A DNA stretch of 64,000 nt from Beroe forskalii (GCA_011033025.1 WFMF01000086.1:248001-312000), one strand, 5' to 3'; counted from the stretch's first letter, positions 13,601-28,600 are shown. Program-made: numbers and translations. The notes: generated from the sequence alone by a model not told the origin.

Positions 13601-16600
13601 AACTAAGTGTTTGCCACTGCCCTGCGCTCTGAACCACTCAACGAACTGTAGGATGCGTGTAGCGAGAGCATCCTCTCTGGTGACACCAGGTTGTGATGCA
13701 CGATGGAGTGGAGTTCCTGGGAGCTGTCACCCGCACTACACCAGATCTCCGTGAACCGGTTCCTCAGGGCAGGGGACAGCTGGAAGTGGGAATTATATTA
13801 GGAAGCGATCGGTTTTAAACCGAACCGTAACCGGTACTTAACTGATGTTTATGGGCTTATCGAGACGGCAAATAAAGCGAAAAAGTTAAGATTGGTAACA
13901 GATATCTTCCAATGCCCTACAACAGCTCGGAAACTGTGCACGATTAATATCGATTTGCTGCTTTGATACATCAGATCCTATTATCTCACGCCGTTCAGAA
14001 ATTACCTCTTTCTTGCCGTAGTCTCCCCCAGGATTCATGGTGGCTATCACTCTAAAGTCCTTGTGTGCTGTGATGGTCACTGAGTCACTGCTCTCAGCTA
14101 GGGTCAGCTGCCGTTCAGGCTCTAGGACACTAGGGATTGGAGATGGGGGTTAAAATTATCTTACGCTCTGATTGGTTCATTTGGTATCATATACGAGGGA
14201 GATCACATGATAGGCTGTTGAAAATTCGACCAATCCGCCAATTTTGTAATACGCCGAGTATTATTACAAATACTCGGCGTATTTTGACGCTCTGTGGGAC
14301 CTGGTCGGATCTAAAGCGGATCTGTCCCCTGTTTAGTAGTGCAGGGTAAATCAGAAATCATCCTGAGTTACCCCTCGTCAATCATACACCGTCCTTTTTT
14401 TTCGGCTTTTCGGGACTCAAAAGTGAATCAGGGAGCGTCGTTAATATGAATCAAAGTCTGCATAATATGTCTGCATATATTTTGGTACCTATTGAGTCGT
14501 TCCAGCACAGAATCGTCAGCCAATGATATCTCGTCTAGTAGGATCATGTGACCATGTTTCATGGCTTCTACTAACGGACCATCCACCCACTCGAACAACT
14601 TATCTGCCTGGATCATGATATCACATAGTAAGGTGTTAGGTGGGATAAACTGATTTCATGTTTCAATAATCGGTATTCGTTGTGATTGCAGCATTTAAAC
14701 TTTTTAAAACTCGGTTTATTAACTTACAGAGTGGTCGCGGACAGGCCTCAAGCTGCCGATGAAATCAGCGGTATCAGAGTGCATGTGACAGTTTACTGTG
14801 TGAAGCTTCAGATTCATCAGCGCTGAAAGGACCTGGAGGAGGGCACAGAATATTGGGGGATAAAGCAAAAAAAACAAAAACCTACCGACTTCCCCAAACT
14901 TGAATAAATTTGAAATTTGAATTGAAATATCGAAAAGAAATGCAAAAGATCAAAAGCAAGGAAAAACTTTAACCTTTTATCCGGTTCAATTATTTTAATT
15001 TTCTCATTGTATTAGTTTTAACACGCTGGAAGTTAATCGCACCTGGCAGATGGTAGTCTTCCCGCAGCCAGTTTCCCCAACTAGCAGTACAGGCTCGTGG
15101 AAGTGTAGACTTCGACTAACAAGGGTCAGGAGACGTAACATGCTCGGAGTCCAGACCAGACCTTCGAACTGAGGGGGGGGGATGTCAGGTGCTATCACAC
15201 GAAATTCAACGCAAGGGCCGATCTGGGGAGCTTATTTCTTCAAGTTCTGAAAACCTTTGGATTTTGTCATATTTTGTATAATAAATTACTTGATAAAATT
15301 AAAATTAGAATTAGTGTAAATTTGATGCCACATGGTATATAAACCTCACTATTTTACACGATAAACCATTCACAGTTGCCAATTCAACGATGCCCAGAGA
15401 AAAATTCAAATTGAATTTCGATGAGGAAAATGTCACTTCTTCTGCTTCTTCAGACAAATGAACTCCGTTTTCAAGAAGAAAAATCGACTAATCTAAGACA
15501 AACACAGTTTTTGAAGTTGTCTTTTGGCAAAGGTTTTAAGTGGATTGGTCATAAACTGTAGGAGGGCAGGAGGCGTTTATGAGCGAAGTCCCTGCGACTT
15601 TGCTCATACCAGCAATATAAAATGCACAGTTATATTTAAACTTATTCAGCAACGTAAACTAAACATTCATCGTTCATTCGATTCCAATGAGACATAAGGA
15701 CATAATACATGATCATACCAAGAGCATGTCAAATATCATTGAGCATAGTCAAATAAAGCATATATTCTGATCATGTCAGTGGCAATGCAGTTTGCATTGA
15801 TGCACAAAATATCCGATCATGCCAAATATCTTCTCAACACGTGTTCTAAGTTGTGACGGTTGTTACTAATCCTTGTTTCCATCCTAGCCTTCATCTCTAT
15901 TCTCTAAGCTGAAACTGTTGTCACTAGACCCTTCATTTCAACCTCTGATTGCATATTTTCTAAGCTGAGGCTGTTGTCCCTAGACCCTTCATTTCAACCC
16001 CTGATTTCTAAGCTGAGGCTGTTGTCATTGTTGTCACTCCCACCCCCGCCTGCTTCTCTGCTCCCCTCCCAGCAACTACACCCCAAATCTTCTCCCTCAA
16101 CACCTTCTTCCTTCCAATCACAATGACCGGATCCAGAGCAGCTGTCAGGATGGGAACCCACGCAAACACGATCTCCCGGGTATTAAAAGTGAGGGATCCC
16201 CACTGAACTACCCCAATAAAGAAGATAGTGAGGATGTAGGGGAGGTTCATCAGCATGACCGTGATGCAGGAGTTAAGATACTCCTCTGCGGTGGTCGGGT
16301 TCTTCTCTCTGCCAGCCAGTAACCACCCCACTGTCAGCACTGAAGACACGACTCCGGCAATACAGTGGAGGAAGTAGGAGTAGAAGCAGATGCTTTCCAT
16401 CCAACCCATGATCTGCCTCATTTCCGTCGTTACTGGTCCCAGGAACGCGTCTATAACGTAGTACGTTCCGTTAGCCCCCGCCATGTACACGGAATGTAGA
16501 CACAGGTAGATGTAGACACCATGGAGGGGAAGGTAGCTGAACGGCAGACAGATCTTCACCATTCTCGTCACAGCCAGAGCAGCCGTGATAAACTGGGAAA

Positions 16601-19600
16601 TACACCCGAAGAGACACGCAATGGGCCGGGCGTTAAGGAGGATGAAACTGGAGCTGGGGTAGAGAGTTGGACTGAGCATCATGATGGTGTAAACTAGCGA
16701 GGTAACTATGTTAGTCAGGAAGTCTCCAGGGGCGGGGGTAAGGCAAACTTTGGCAAACTTTGGCAAACTTTGGCAAACACTTTTTTTGGCAAACTCCTAA
16801 ATTTAGGGATTAATTTGCCAAAATTTGCCAAAGTTTGCCAAAAATTACATGACTTCTCAAACCATTTGTAAGAATTTTTTCACTTGAATAAGTGTCAGAT
16901 GGCAATCCAATGTATTATCTATAGACTTATCAACATTCAGAGAAACGAAAAAGGCATCAGTTAGTCATTGAGTAAAGGATCGAGGTGATCTATATTGGTA
17001 TAAAAGATTAATTTTAAACCAGGAATGTAATATATAGGCTGATAGGGTCGGGTTATGGGTGGAAAGGGGTGAGTCATGAGTCGAAAAGGATGGGTTATGA
17101 GTGGAAAAAGATGGGTTATGAGTGTAAAGGGGTGGGTCATAAGTGGAAAAAGGAGGGGTTATGAGTGGAAAGGGGTGGGTTATGAGTGGAAAACGATGGG
17201 TTGTGAGTGTGAAGGGGTGGGTAATGAGTGGAAAGGAGTGGGATATAAGTGGAAAGGGGTGGGATATGTGTTGATTGGGCTAGGTTACGAGTGAAAAGGG
17301 GTGGGTTATGAGTGGAAAGGAGTGGGTTATGAGTGGAAAGGGGTGGGTTATGAGTGGAAAGCGTTGGGTTATGGGTTGATTGAGGTGGGTAAGAAGTTGG
17401 TCGGGGTGGGTAATGCGTTGCTTGGGGTGGGTTTTGAGTTGGTCAGGGTGGGTTATGAATTGATTGGGATGGGTTATGAGTTGATTGGGGTGCGTTAGAA
17501 GTGTATAGGGGTGGATTATCAGTGGAAAGGTATGGGTTATAAATAAGCCTAACACACTCCTAAATAGGCCTATCACACCCTAATTAAGCTTATCAAACTC
17601 CTTAGTTAGTCTATCACACCCCTAAGTAAGCCAATCACACTCCTAAGTGAGCCTATCACACTCCTAAGTAAGCCTTTCACACTCCTAAGTAAGCCTATCA
17701 CACTCCTTTGTTACCCTATCGCACTCCTAAGAAAGTTTATTGCCTAGCACACCCCTAAAGCCCTTATCAAGTTAATTGAAATCCTAAGATAGCATATCAT
17801 ACTCCTGAGTAAGCCTATCACTCTCCTGAGTGAGCCAATCACACTCCTAAGTTAGCCTATCACACCCCTAAGTAAGCCTATCACACTCCTAAGTGAGACC
17901 ATCACACTCCTAAGTTGGCCTATCACACCTCTAAGTAAGACTATCACACTCCTGAGTAAGCCTATCACACTCCTGAATAAGCCTATCACTCTCCTAAGTA
18001 AGCCTATCATACCCATTATTAAGCTTATTGCACCCATTATTGCACCCATTATTAAGCTTATTGCACTTAATATTCATTGGAAGTTTTCAAATTATGTTCT
18101 TTCGCCTACAAAAAGAGGCAGGTGCATGCTGTGTACCATGTAGATATATTTATTTATTTATTTATTTCCTATCACACCCCTGAGTAAGCCTATCAAACTC
18201 CTGGGTAAGCCAATCACACTCCATAGTAATAAGTAAGCCTATCACACCCCTGACTCAGCCTATCCTACTTCTAAGTAAGTATATTGTAATTGTACTGTAA
18301 AATGATATTCAAATTCAAATTCAAGCCTATCACACTCGTAAGTAAGCCTATCACTCTCCTAAGTAAGCCTATCACACACCTAATGGCATAAGTAAGCCTA
18401 TCACACTCCTAAGTGAGCCTATCACACTCATAAGTAGAAAGTAAGCCTATCACACTCCTCAGTTACCCTATCACACTCCTAAGTGGGCCTATCACACTCC
18501 TGAGTAAGCCTACCACTCCTTAGTGGGCCTACCATACTTCTAAGAAAGCCTATCTTACTCCAGAGTTAGCCTATCACACCACTTATTAAGCTTATCACAC
18601 GCCTTAGTTAGCCTATCACACCTTTATGTGAGCCTATCAAACTCCTAAGTGAGCCAATCACACTCCTAAGTTAGCCTATTACACCCCTAAGTAAGCCTAT
18701 CACACTGATAGGAGAGCCTTTCACACTTCTAAGTAGTAAGTAAGCCTATCACACTCCTCAGTTACCCTATCACACTCCGAAGTAAGCCTTTTACACCCCT
18801 AAGTGGGCCTATCACACTCCTGAGTAAGCCTACCACACTCCTAAGTGTGCCTAACATACTTCTAAGAAAGCCTATCTTACTCCAGAGTTAGCCTATCACA
18901 CTCCTAAGTATGCCTATCAGGTTTGATGCCTATCTGGGTAAATTGAGCGATCCGTCGAGGCCAGTATCACGCCAGTATCGCGCCAGAATCAGGCCAGTAC
19001 CACGCCAGTATCGCGCCAGTATCAGGCCTACCTCACGCCGTTATCGCGCCAGTAGCGCGCCAGTAGCACGCCAGTAGCACTCCAGTATCGCACCAGTATC
19101 ACGCCAGTACCGCGCCAGTACCGCGCCAGTAGTACGCCAGTATCACGCCAGTGGACACTAACTTATAGCCAGGACGCCAGTAGCACGCCAGTTTCAGATC
19201 ATATACTGGCGTGTTACTGGCGTCCTGGCTTAAAGTTAGTTCCGACTGGCGCGATACTGGCGCGATACTGGCGCGATACTGGCGTGCTACTGGCGTGCTA
19301 CTGGCGTGCTACTGGCGCGATACTGGCGCGATACTGGCGTGATAACGGCGTGAGGTAGGCCTGATACTGGCGCGATATTGGCGTGGTACTGGCCTGATAC
19401 TGGCGCGGTACTTGCGTGATACTGGCGCAATACTGGCCTCGACGGATCGCTCAATTTTTCCCTATCTGTTAACAAGATCTGTATATACTATATTTAAGCT
19501 CATCAACAATTTGGAACAAACTGAGTGATCTTATTTCAATTTTGCAATATTTTAAGGCTTTTTTGGCAAACTATGGCAAACTTTGGCAAACACTTTTTTT

Positions 19601-22600
19601 GGCAAACTCAAAAATTTAGGGATTAATTTGCCAAAGTTTGCCTTACCCCCCCCCCTCTCCAGCAGCTAACAGCTGAAAGAGACGCCGTGTTTTGTTCCGT
19701 TGTTGCTGGTAGAAGTTGAGGAGGAAGGGGTTGAGGGTGGTTGAGAAGAAGAAGGTGGTAAGGAAGAGCAGAGAGAAGATGTAGTTGATGGTCTTGTCGA
19801 GGGTAGTGAGGATGTAGTCGGGTCCAGGGTAGGTAGTGTTGGGTGGGAGGGTGTCAGGGGTGTAGCCAAACAGATACATATCCTCCAGAAACACAAGCTT
19901 CCAGAAGATCAGCATCTTTTAGCTAAATGATCAAATAATCAGATAAATTGGAACTAACTGTGTAACTAAATTTAAGTTCAGGAGTTCCAGCCTCCTGGCC
20001 GTTAAGTTTTTTGGAATTCATAAATTTGGTTTTGTTGATTCATTGCTCTTGCCTTCAAGAAAATCCGATGTTTCATGAATGGATTATCAACGTACGAGAA
20101 TGCCCATAGTAGTAAGAAAATCGAAAACAATCGGTGACGCGGGAAATGATCAAGGTAACTGTGCACAAAATAAATCAGTTTCGGACCAAAATGCTGCGCG
20201 CAAATATTGACTACTATCCTCATATATCAATCCGTGGTATAAGACAGAGTTTGTGAAAATTTGAAGCTTTTTCATCCGAAAATCAACAAGATATAGCAGA
20301 ATCACCAAGATATGTCAGTTTCGGACCGAAACTGCCAGTTTCGGTCAAAAACTGACTTTATATGCAATATCTTCTCCATTTATGGATGAAAATATTTCAA
20401 ATTTTCACAGGTACGCTGTCTTATGCCACAAACTGTATCCATGCAAATTTTAGTATCGATTGGACATTCACCAATGGTTCTATGAGTGAAATGGTCAAAA
20501 TTTGCGCGCAGCACATTCGGTCCGAAACTGACTTATGTTGAGCACAGTTATGATTTGGGAAACTATGTTATAACCATAAAATAACTATATATTAACTATA
20601 TAATACCCATAAAATAACTATATAACAACTATGTAATGACTACATAATACCTTTATAATAACACTTCGAATGCTTAATCGAGTACGCCACTCTGCATGCG
20701 GCAATAATTCGATTTGGGCGCTCTTCTTATTCAAATAACAATGGTGCCATACACCCATGAATTATCTAAATCATTTTAACTCACCTCCCCAATGAATAAA
20801 CGGTGGTGTCGTAAGGCAATTATTCACCCCGTAAAGCAATTATTCATCATCAGTCTTCACCATGGTAATACTAATGAAGTCACTCTAAACACGCCGTTTA
20901 TGGCCTTCTTTCAGGATCAAAACCAATGGTTTTGTCGGCCTGCTTCAAACTATTATCACCGGCAAAGTTTTAATTTGCTCATAAAATTTTCCTACAGTTT
21001 TTGACCAATTCATTCGGAACATTCGGTTTGTAGTAAATTTTCAATAACGGATCTCATTTGTCAGGAGAGGCAAATGTAATGAGCAGTTATACACGAGCTG
21101 TGACACTCATACTTCCCCACCCTGGGCAACTAGGATGATGATCCTTCGACCATTTTGCAGTCTGATGTGTCTTGAAATGGATAAATGTTGAAAATTTTAA
21201 CCTTCCCATTGAACACACCTCTGGAAATCGTTGAATAGTCGGCAATGAACAGACCCGTATTTTCCTGCGCTTAAAGTACTAGCAGTGGTTTATTGTAATG
21301 AATAAAATACAGTACAAAGTTGCAACGATTAGACCAACTCATGTCTCTGTGTTATGAATAATTTATATATAACGTGCTGGCCATCACTTCGACTGAATAG
21401 ATTAAATTGAGGGTATGAATGATATTTTCCACCCCATGAATATAAGGAACTAACACTTTTACTCTTGAAATCTAACGCCACCAGAGAGCCATCGTAGAAG
21501 GTATCGTTGTTAATCTTGCGCTTGAAGACGGATTCGAGAACGCTCTTGATCGTTTCCTCTTCTTCGGAACGTCTTACTTTACCGGACAGCAGCATGAAAC
21601 CTATGACGCCAAAGTCAACCACTCAACGGTAACTTTATTAAACAATTCACAAAAGATTAACATTCAACGCGGAGAATTTTCACTAGACTTCAGAAGGATA
21701 ATCCCGAGGGATGTATCCAGTTTAGGCCAAAGGGCCAAAGTCAGCATGGTTTCAAACCAACATAAAATACCCGATCAGCAGACGCCAAAGTAAACGTTAG
21801 AGATCAGTTGAAAGAATGCACAGATTTCATTGAAAAATTTCATGAAAAGCAAATTACAGCATTGCATGATCAGGCAAGTGTCTATATATTATGGTTTTTT
21901 TTCGACGGGTTCTATCGATGGATCCAGGGGTGTTATAGGTGCGTAATCGTCTATAACCACATGATTCTTACCATCGTTAGCGAGAATCTGATCCCAGTCT
22001 CTGACAGTGTCCGCCTCACTTAGTCGGTACCGGTCAGCCCATCTGAAGAGATCGCGGAGGGTGATGAGACCGTGTCTGCCCGCAAACACACCGGACTTCG
22101 TCCTGTTGCTCTGAGGGGAATGACTTTTTCAATATAATTGCAAACACTCCAGACTTTTGTCCTGTTGCTCTGATGGGAATGACTTCAATAATTGCAAACA
22201 CTTACAGTCTCGCCCACTGTTAAGCCCCCTAAGATCGATGGGTGTCGAAATGATTACAATTCCCGCGTATATGCAAGGGACTTTCTTATCACTTTATCAG
22301 TCAATTGACAGCAAAATTCCCCTGACCCCCAGTCCCCGTTTTTTACTTGATAGAAATGGTAAGTGTCCGTTTATGGGAGGATAAAGCGATCATTTGTGGA
22401 CAATATGAATAAAGGCTTTATTTCAAATTCAATATATTATCAATATCACACATAAATTGGTTTCGATTAACGTCCATACAATGATACATTTGACATGAAT
22501 AACTTAAATAGATTTGATAAAATACAAATCTGACTAGATACTGTCTCGATAGCTAAAAGTGAAAAAACAACTTTATTTACTATTTCATTACTTTCATTCA

Positions 22601-25600
22601 AAGAAAAGTAGTTTAACTTTATTCTAATATTCTTGGATAAAATTTACGGCAGTATCGGGAGGGACAGAAATTTTCTTAACATAAATATGAGAGCCTCACT
22701 CTCGAAACAAGAGAAATGATCGATCGAGAGCAGGTTCTGAGACCGAATTCTCTCGGTAAAACTTAAATCCTCGGCAAAAGCCGAGGCTGAGTCCTTGCTC
22801 AACCCTCAAACCGAGGAATGATACTTCCGACCGAAGAGCTGATTTCTCGGTTATTAAATCATTGAACAATGAACAAGTGCCTCACTCAACGAGTCGTATT
22901 GAGTTCGGCCATTTGCTGTCGGCGAGGCTAATTCACGCGATAACACAGAAGGGAGGAATATTCTGGACCATCAGACTCCTCTTGTCCACGTGAACACCGC
23001 TTACCGGCCCAAACCTCATTTTCCGCGCGTAATCCGCGAAAGGAGTATCAAAATGCACATCCTCAATCTTAATGGGGGTGTGCACAACTGTAGTCTGAAC
23101 TTTGGTGAGTTTGAGAGATCGAGGGAACTCCACATTCCTGAACGCCAGGAGCACATGGTTCTTCATGTCAGCAATCCTGAAGTAGTAGATGACGGGGTTG
23201 ATGGCTGCATTGAGGATCACGCAGAGCGGGTTGAGGAGGATTCCAAAGTAGGTGTTGAAGACACTGCCCTGCAGGCTCTGGTCTATGATCATGTTACAGA
23301 TCAGGTAGATCCAGTACGGCATGTTGAAGACGATGTAAACCACCGTGATGATGACGACTGTGATGGACGCCCGGCGTTTCAGGTTGCTTTTCACCACGCA
23401 CGCCAGCTGGCTGAGTTTGGGGGTTTCTGAGAGGGGGCGTGGCGAGGGGTAGGAGTCCATGATGCACTTGATGGACACACCGCAGCTGATCAGGACAGGT
23501 ACGGCAGGGAGGAGGAAGGGGAGGATGAGAGTCAGGACGAAGAGGGTGTAGTAAGGCGCGCTGGAGGGAGGGCTGATGTCCTCCAAATACCACAGACATA
23601 TGCCCCACACCTCATTGAACTCGTAGCTCTTTCCCCGGAAGTAGGGTATGGAGGCTTGGAGGAGCTGGATGGCAGCCATAACGAACAGAATGGACATGGG
23701 GATGACAGCCTCCACCTTCTTGAAGGGATACACCAGCGAGTAACTCCTGACTATGCTCTGAACTGCCACGATAAACACGCTCAGCCGGGAGGAGATGTTG
23801 TAGATAAAGCCGAGGAGGTTGCACCAAACTCCCGTCCCCAGGGCCTCCCCGAACCCAGGCCGAATTCGGGAGAGTCCGAAGTGGAACATGGAAAAGCAGG
23901 TGAGGAAGTCCACTGCCACCATCCACAGGTACACGTTGCTCGAGACCTTGTGTCGGTTCCGGGCGAAATACTTGACGGAGAAAAGGTTGGCGAGGGAGCC
24001 GAAGAAGCAGCTGATAAGAGCTGTAGTTCCGTAGATAATGTCGAGGGAGGGGAGGCCGGACGGCTGGATAGGGTGTCCAGTCGCTGCCGACGAATTCATA
24101 GGGCGATTTGAACTGGATATGGATAGATTTCAGCAAATGATATGTTAAATCTAACGAATTCATGGGTCGATTTAAACTGGACACATGGATACATTTCAGC
24201 AAATTACAAGTCAAATCTCACGATATTACGTAATTTATTACTAAATCTCGTACGATATTACGTAATTTATTACTAATTGCCAATTAAAAGAAAATAATTT
24301 GGATTATTAAATATGCCTCATAATTTATGCAGATTGATGATGATAATCGAAATAATATTTCCAGAAAGCTAGAAGTCGTCCTAAAATTAGACTACTAGAC
24401 TAGCGGCGCGCATCAAACAAGAGAAGAGAGCATCGACCGTTTCAAACCCAATTTAATTGGAATATACACGTTTAGCATTACAATGCCGAGCAGCTCGCTC
24501 TGTTTTAATCTTGACAGCGACAACAGGCAATCGGGTTATTACCAGGGGGCTGCGACTGTGGTGGCAAGCGAGAAGAGAGGCTCTGTGATGTCAGCAATTA
24601 GGCAATTTAAAGCATGGTAATGACGCATCTACCATCCACCAAATGATTAATGGTGTGTGCGACCAATGCTCGCGCTCCATTAATACTGATGTGAACAAAG
24701 CGCTGAAGATGCGAGTTCTTAGCAATATTGTGTGAGTAGTGAGTACACATATTGCTAGAGTTATGAGAGTTGTGACATATTAACGATAATAACAACAGCT
24801 CATTAAGTTATTTGCTGGAGTTTGGCAGCAGTCCTCCGACCTATGCTTAATAATAAGTTATATTGGGGGACTCTAACAGTTCACTTACAGTGGTATTAAT
24901 AACACCTTATTATATGTCACCTATAGCTGACACGTCAATAGAGGGCAAATCATGCTTTACTTCCCAATATTCACAGCTATTGCACAACTGCTGCAGCAAA
25001 GCATAAAGTAATAGCATGGAAGTGACCTCAAAGTCTCGCAGTTTCACCGATTCCCGTCTATAAGCACTCACAGAACACGTTGATCAAAAAAACTTTCGAT
25101 GCTTCCGGAAACTAAAAAGCAATTTAAAGTTGATAAATAAAACAGTAAAATATATATCAAACGGTGGCACTTTTAATAAACACTTTGATAAGTTGATACT
25201 TGATAGGATTTGCTCATGTGATGGGAGATCAGACACGCCTACCCTCCTGCGATTGGTGGTTCTGGGTGACGCAATTACCATGCTGAAAATGGTGATTTGA
25301 TGACGTCATTAAAGCGTTAAAAGCAGCTAAGTACCGATAAGATGGCACCTGATAAATATAGATAACACTAATAAGATGTTGCCAGAAAGACAAAACAATC
25401 AACAATGGCACAGATTGATGTGAGCAATCAGCACACCTTAGGATGATATGATATGATAAAAACATAACCCCTCATCCTCCATCTTTCTCAGAGCTCTTCC
25501 ATCTCATCTTCAGTGCTCGCCCTCTCAAAAATCAGGCGGTTAAACGTCATCAACGACCCAGTTTAAACTATGAAAATGACGTCATGCTAACCACTGTTAT

Positions 25601-28600
25601 ATTCTGCAACTCCCCCTTATCTCTGACTGACGGTTCCCTCACGTGACGCTTGATATGATTAAACACACACAGCGTGGACAATGCCTCACACTATACGGTA
25701 TACCGTATGTTCAGAGCTCGTACGATCAGAGCCTGCGAGCTCTGAGATACGCGGACCAAGAGAAATATGGCAGTTATTCAACCAACCGTCATCTGCTCGC
25801 TGTTCTTAACCCTGGCAATTCCGTCATTTTGACACGCTTTTCATATTGACGCATGATGGCCCGTATATATAAACACACGCATCTCTCTTGTTTCTGCCGG
25901 CGGACAAAGCCTCGAGGTCTCAACTAATTGGAGTGATTGCTTGTAAAATAAAATGAAGTGAGGAGGAAGCTCCGCGTGCTCGGCAGAGGATGATAGAGTT
26001 GGCAGAGGATGATAGAGTTGGCAAATGAGCAAGAATATAATACCGTGTGGTCAAATGAACTGTGTCCCACGGAGAGGCAACACCTTCCATTTGACGCTTG
26101 ATATTTACTATGCAATCAATATATGTGGAAAATTTGTTTGATGGAATACACCCAAACAAGGTATATTTTAATAGGACATGAACGGGGAAATAATTTCATC
26201 GAATAATAGGACCATTTTGAATACCTAAACGGCATTCACAGCGGGTAATTGACTTGTTTGATAGGAGAGTGAGACGCTTCAAGTTGAAATCTGAATGAAA
26301 ACGATTGGTTATCACCATGGTTACACAACATTATTGACAACGCAGCGCTACGTACCACCTGTGGTTACTACAATAGACTGAATAGAGGCCCATCTAATGC
26401 CGTTGAGCAAGTAACGCTAAACTAAGGGAACTAAACTGGTTGCAGAATAAGGATCCCGTCTCCAGGTGTCCACTGCATTGACCAGTGAAAACAGGGAGAT
26501 GTAATATACAAATACAGTATGTGAAATTATGTTGGTGATGTAAAAGTGTTATTAATGTTTACTCGATAATTGGTAAATCCTTAGCCTGTCCTGAACTAGA
26601 ATCTTGAACTCTCATGGGTCCTATAATTTGAGTTGATTGTATACCACAATGTTACATTGCTCTATAAAGACACACCTACACCGCCCACACCATTTGATGT
26701 CGAGTCTATGGAAAGCTTGGCGTCCACATGACTGAAGCAAGTGGAGCGAGAGCAAAGTAAGAGTAGTGACTTGATGAGAGAGAATTCTCGACTTATTGAA
26801 GCGGGGTGGAATTAATAATTATTCTTAAGAAATAGAATTAAAAGGATCACTAAATCCAATAAATTTAATTTACACTAAATACCCGTCTATTTTGCTGGAA
26901 TTGAGCCTCTAACTAGTACCTAGGGAGTCACTTTAACGCAATCCGGGACAATCCATTACTAGCAGGTCAGTCACTACCTAGTGACTCACTAGCTAGAAAG
27001 TCACTACCTAGTGAGTGACCAACGTTGCATACGGGCCTACGACGCGCATGGGTATTGATTTTTGCGCGCAAATGTTTCCTCTATTCGATAACAAATTGAA
27101 GCACATTTGCGCGCTGTCTCGCGCCAATGCGCGTCGTAAAACACCGCCCTCCAAAGGTCGAGACACCCGATGATTTCACAACTGAGAGAGTGAGCTAAGA
27201 GTGTGAGTAGTGAGCACATCCATACTCTTACCAATCTCAAGCAGAGCTAATATAATCACACCAGTAAAGGAGAACCATGATGAAACCCTGAAGCTTAATC
27301 AACAGATAGAGCTTCGAATAAATTACAACACGTGCCATTCATAACACCACTGTTCAGAGCGCCTTTTTAAAGTCATTTAAAAGCCATTTCGTGTGAGCAC
27401 AGAAGCAATGAATATAACATCACGGGACTGCACATCATCAGATTTTTAGAGGGACGGCTGTAATTATCGCGCAATTCAAAGAGGAGAATTGACCAAGTGT
27501 AACCTTTTCTTTTCACCGCATAAATTGCTATATTTCATGATGCACTAAAAGAATGTGTATTGTTGAGCCTGGGCGTAGCCAGGGGAAGGCAAGACAGACG
27601 ACTGCCTCCTCCTTTCTGGACAGGAGTTGCGAAAGTTTTATTCATTTTGTTATAATGAGAGCTTTGAGCCAAGCAAAATAAAACATTCAACAGGTTTTGA
27701 ATGTAACTCGCCGCCTCCTTTTAAAAAATCTGGCTACGCCCCTTTTGCTGAGGTAGAAGGTATTGTGGTACATGTCACCTATATTATATTGCATTTTCTT
27801 GCAGCTTCCAACATACAGAGTTGACGTTAGCTTTGCAATAAATCATAATATGTGACCCAGCGTACAATGGTTTTCCTTTGGGGGCGTATATCATTTATTA
27901 CAATTCTGACGGTTGGAACCACTCCCTTAGGAGTGTGCTTCTTTTGTGGGCGGTGAGAATGAAACTTTGACGTCAACCCAGTTTTCAGGAGGCAGTTTTC
28001 TATTGATTGGGGCGTGATTATCAAATAAGATGATAAAATACTGAAATATCAAGAAGTCTAAGCGAAAAATTTATTAAATCTAAGTTCAAATTAAGGTACT
28101 TTTATACCTATTGTGCCTTACGAAACTTCTAATAATAGTATAGTGAATGCATTGGAAAAACAAAAAGGTAAAGACAGCTGATATATTGTAAATTTGACAG
28201 TATAAAGCGCTTCACTACAGCCGTCACTGTCTATAATTATAGTATAGTAATATTAGTAATAGCAGCATCAAATTATGCTTTTGACAAATTCAAACTTTCC
28301 ACGAAACGTAAATTACACAGCCTAAAAATCACGCTTTAATTGTCAAATTGCATCGGAATTCGGGTCTTAAAAACCAGCCTACTACCTTACTAGAGAAGGC
28401 GAAAACTCATGTTCCTTTCAATTGTAAATTCACACTTTCATAGTTCAAGAAAAGCTAACTAACAATCGATTAGGTTGTGTTAATTGGTCTCGAGGCACAA
28501 ATTATGCCCTCTAAGGCGACTATAACTCTATAAGTATGGGAAGGGCAAAATGCCCTCGGAGTCGGGAAGACGACCCTAAAACAAGAGCACATGGCCTACA

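Larger units (their letters stand above)
16730..19655. mobile_element. 2.9-kb terminal-inverted-repeat element acting as a putative intron
   Basis: The ends are inverted copies: GGGCGGGGGTAAGGCAAAC at 16,730 and its complement, with G10 in place of GGGCGGGGG, at 19,655. The shared core is GTAAGGCAAACTTTGGCAAA. The 7-bp direct repeat TCTCCAG flanks both sides (16,723-16,729 and 19,656-19,662) and is read as a target-site duplication. Each end also has an ~85-bp foldback of GGCAAACTTT units. The interior has no transposase; it is filled with minisatellites (17.04-17.54 and 17.54-18.93 kb) and a nested foldback (18.94-19.46 kb). On the minus strand the terminal repeat supplies GTAAGG and the target copy supplies CTGGAG, that is, both splice sites. 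Confidence 0.8.

Noticed and set aside
17546-18930. CRISPR-like regularly spaced repeats
   Set aside because: Units are contiguous degenerate tandem repeats without unique spacers, in animal nuclear DNA.
21453-21470. Strong-looking donor A|GTAAAAG for midasin exon starting at 21,600
   Set aside because: It leaves phase 1, while the next exon needs phase 0; the weaker CTG|GTGGCG fits.
23294-24214. Frames antisense or alternative to the receptor at 22.9-24.1 kb
   Set aside because: Shadow frames of the intact receptor; compositionally implausible and without domains.
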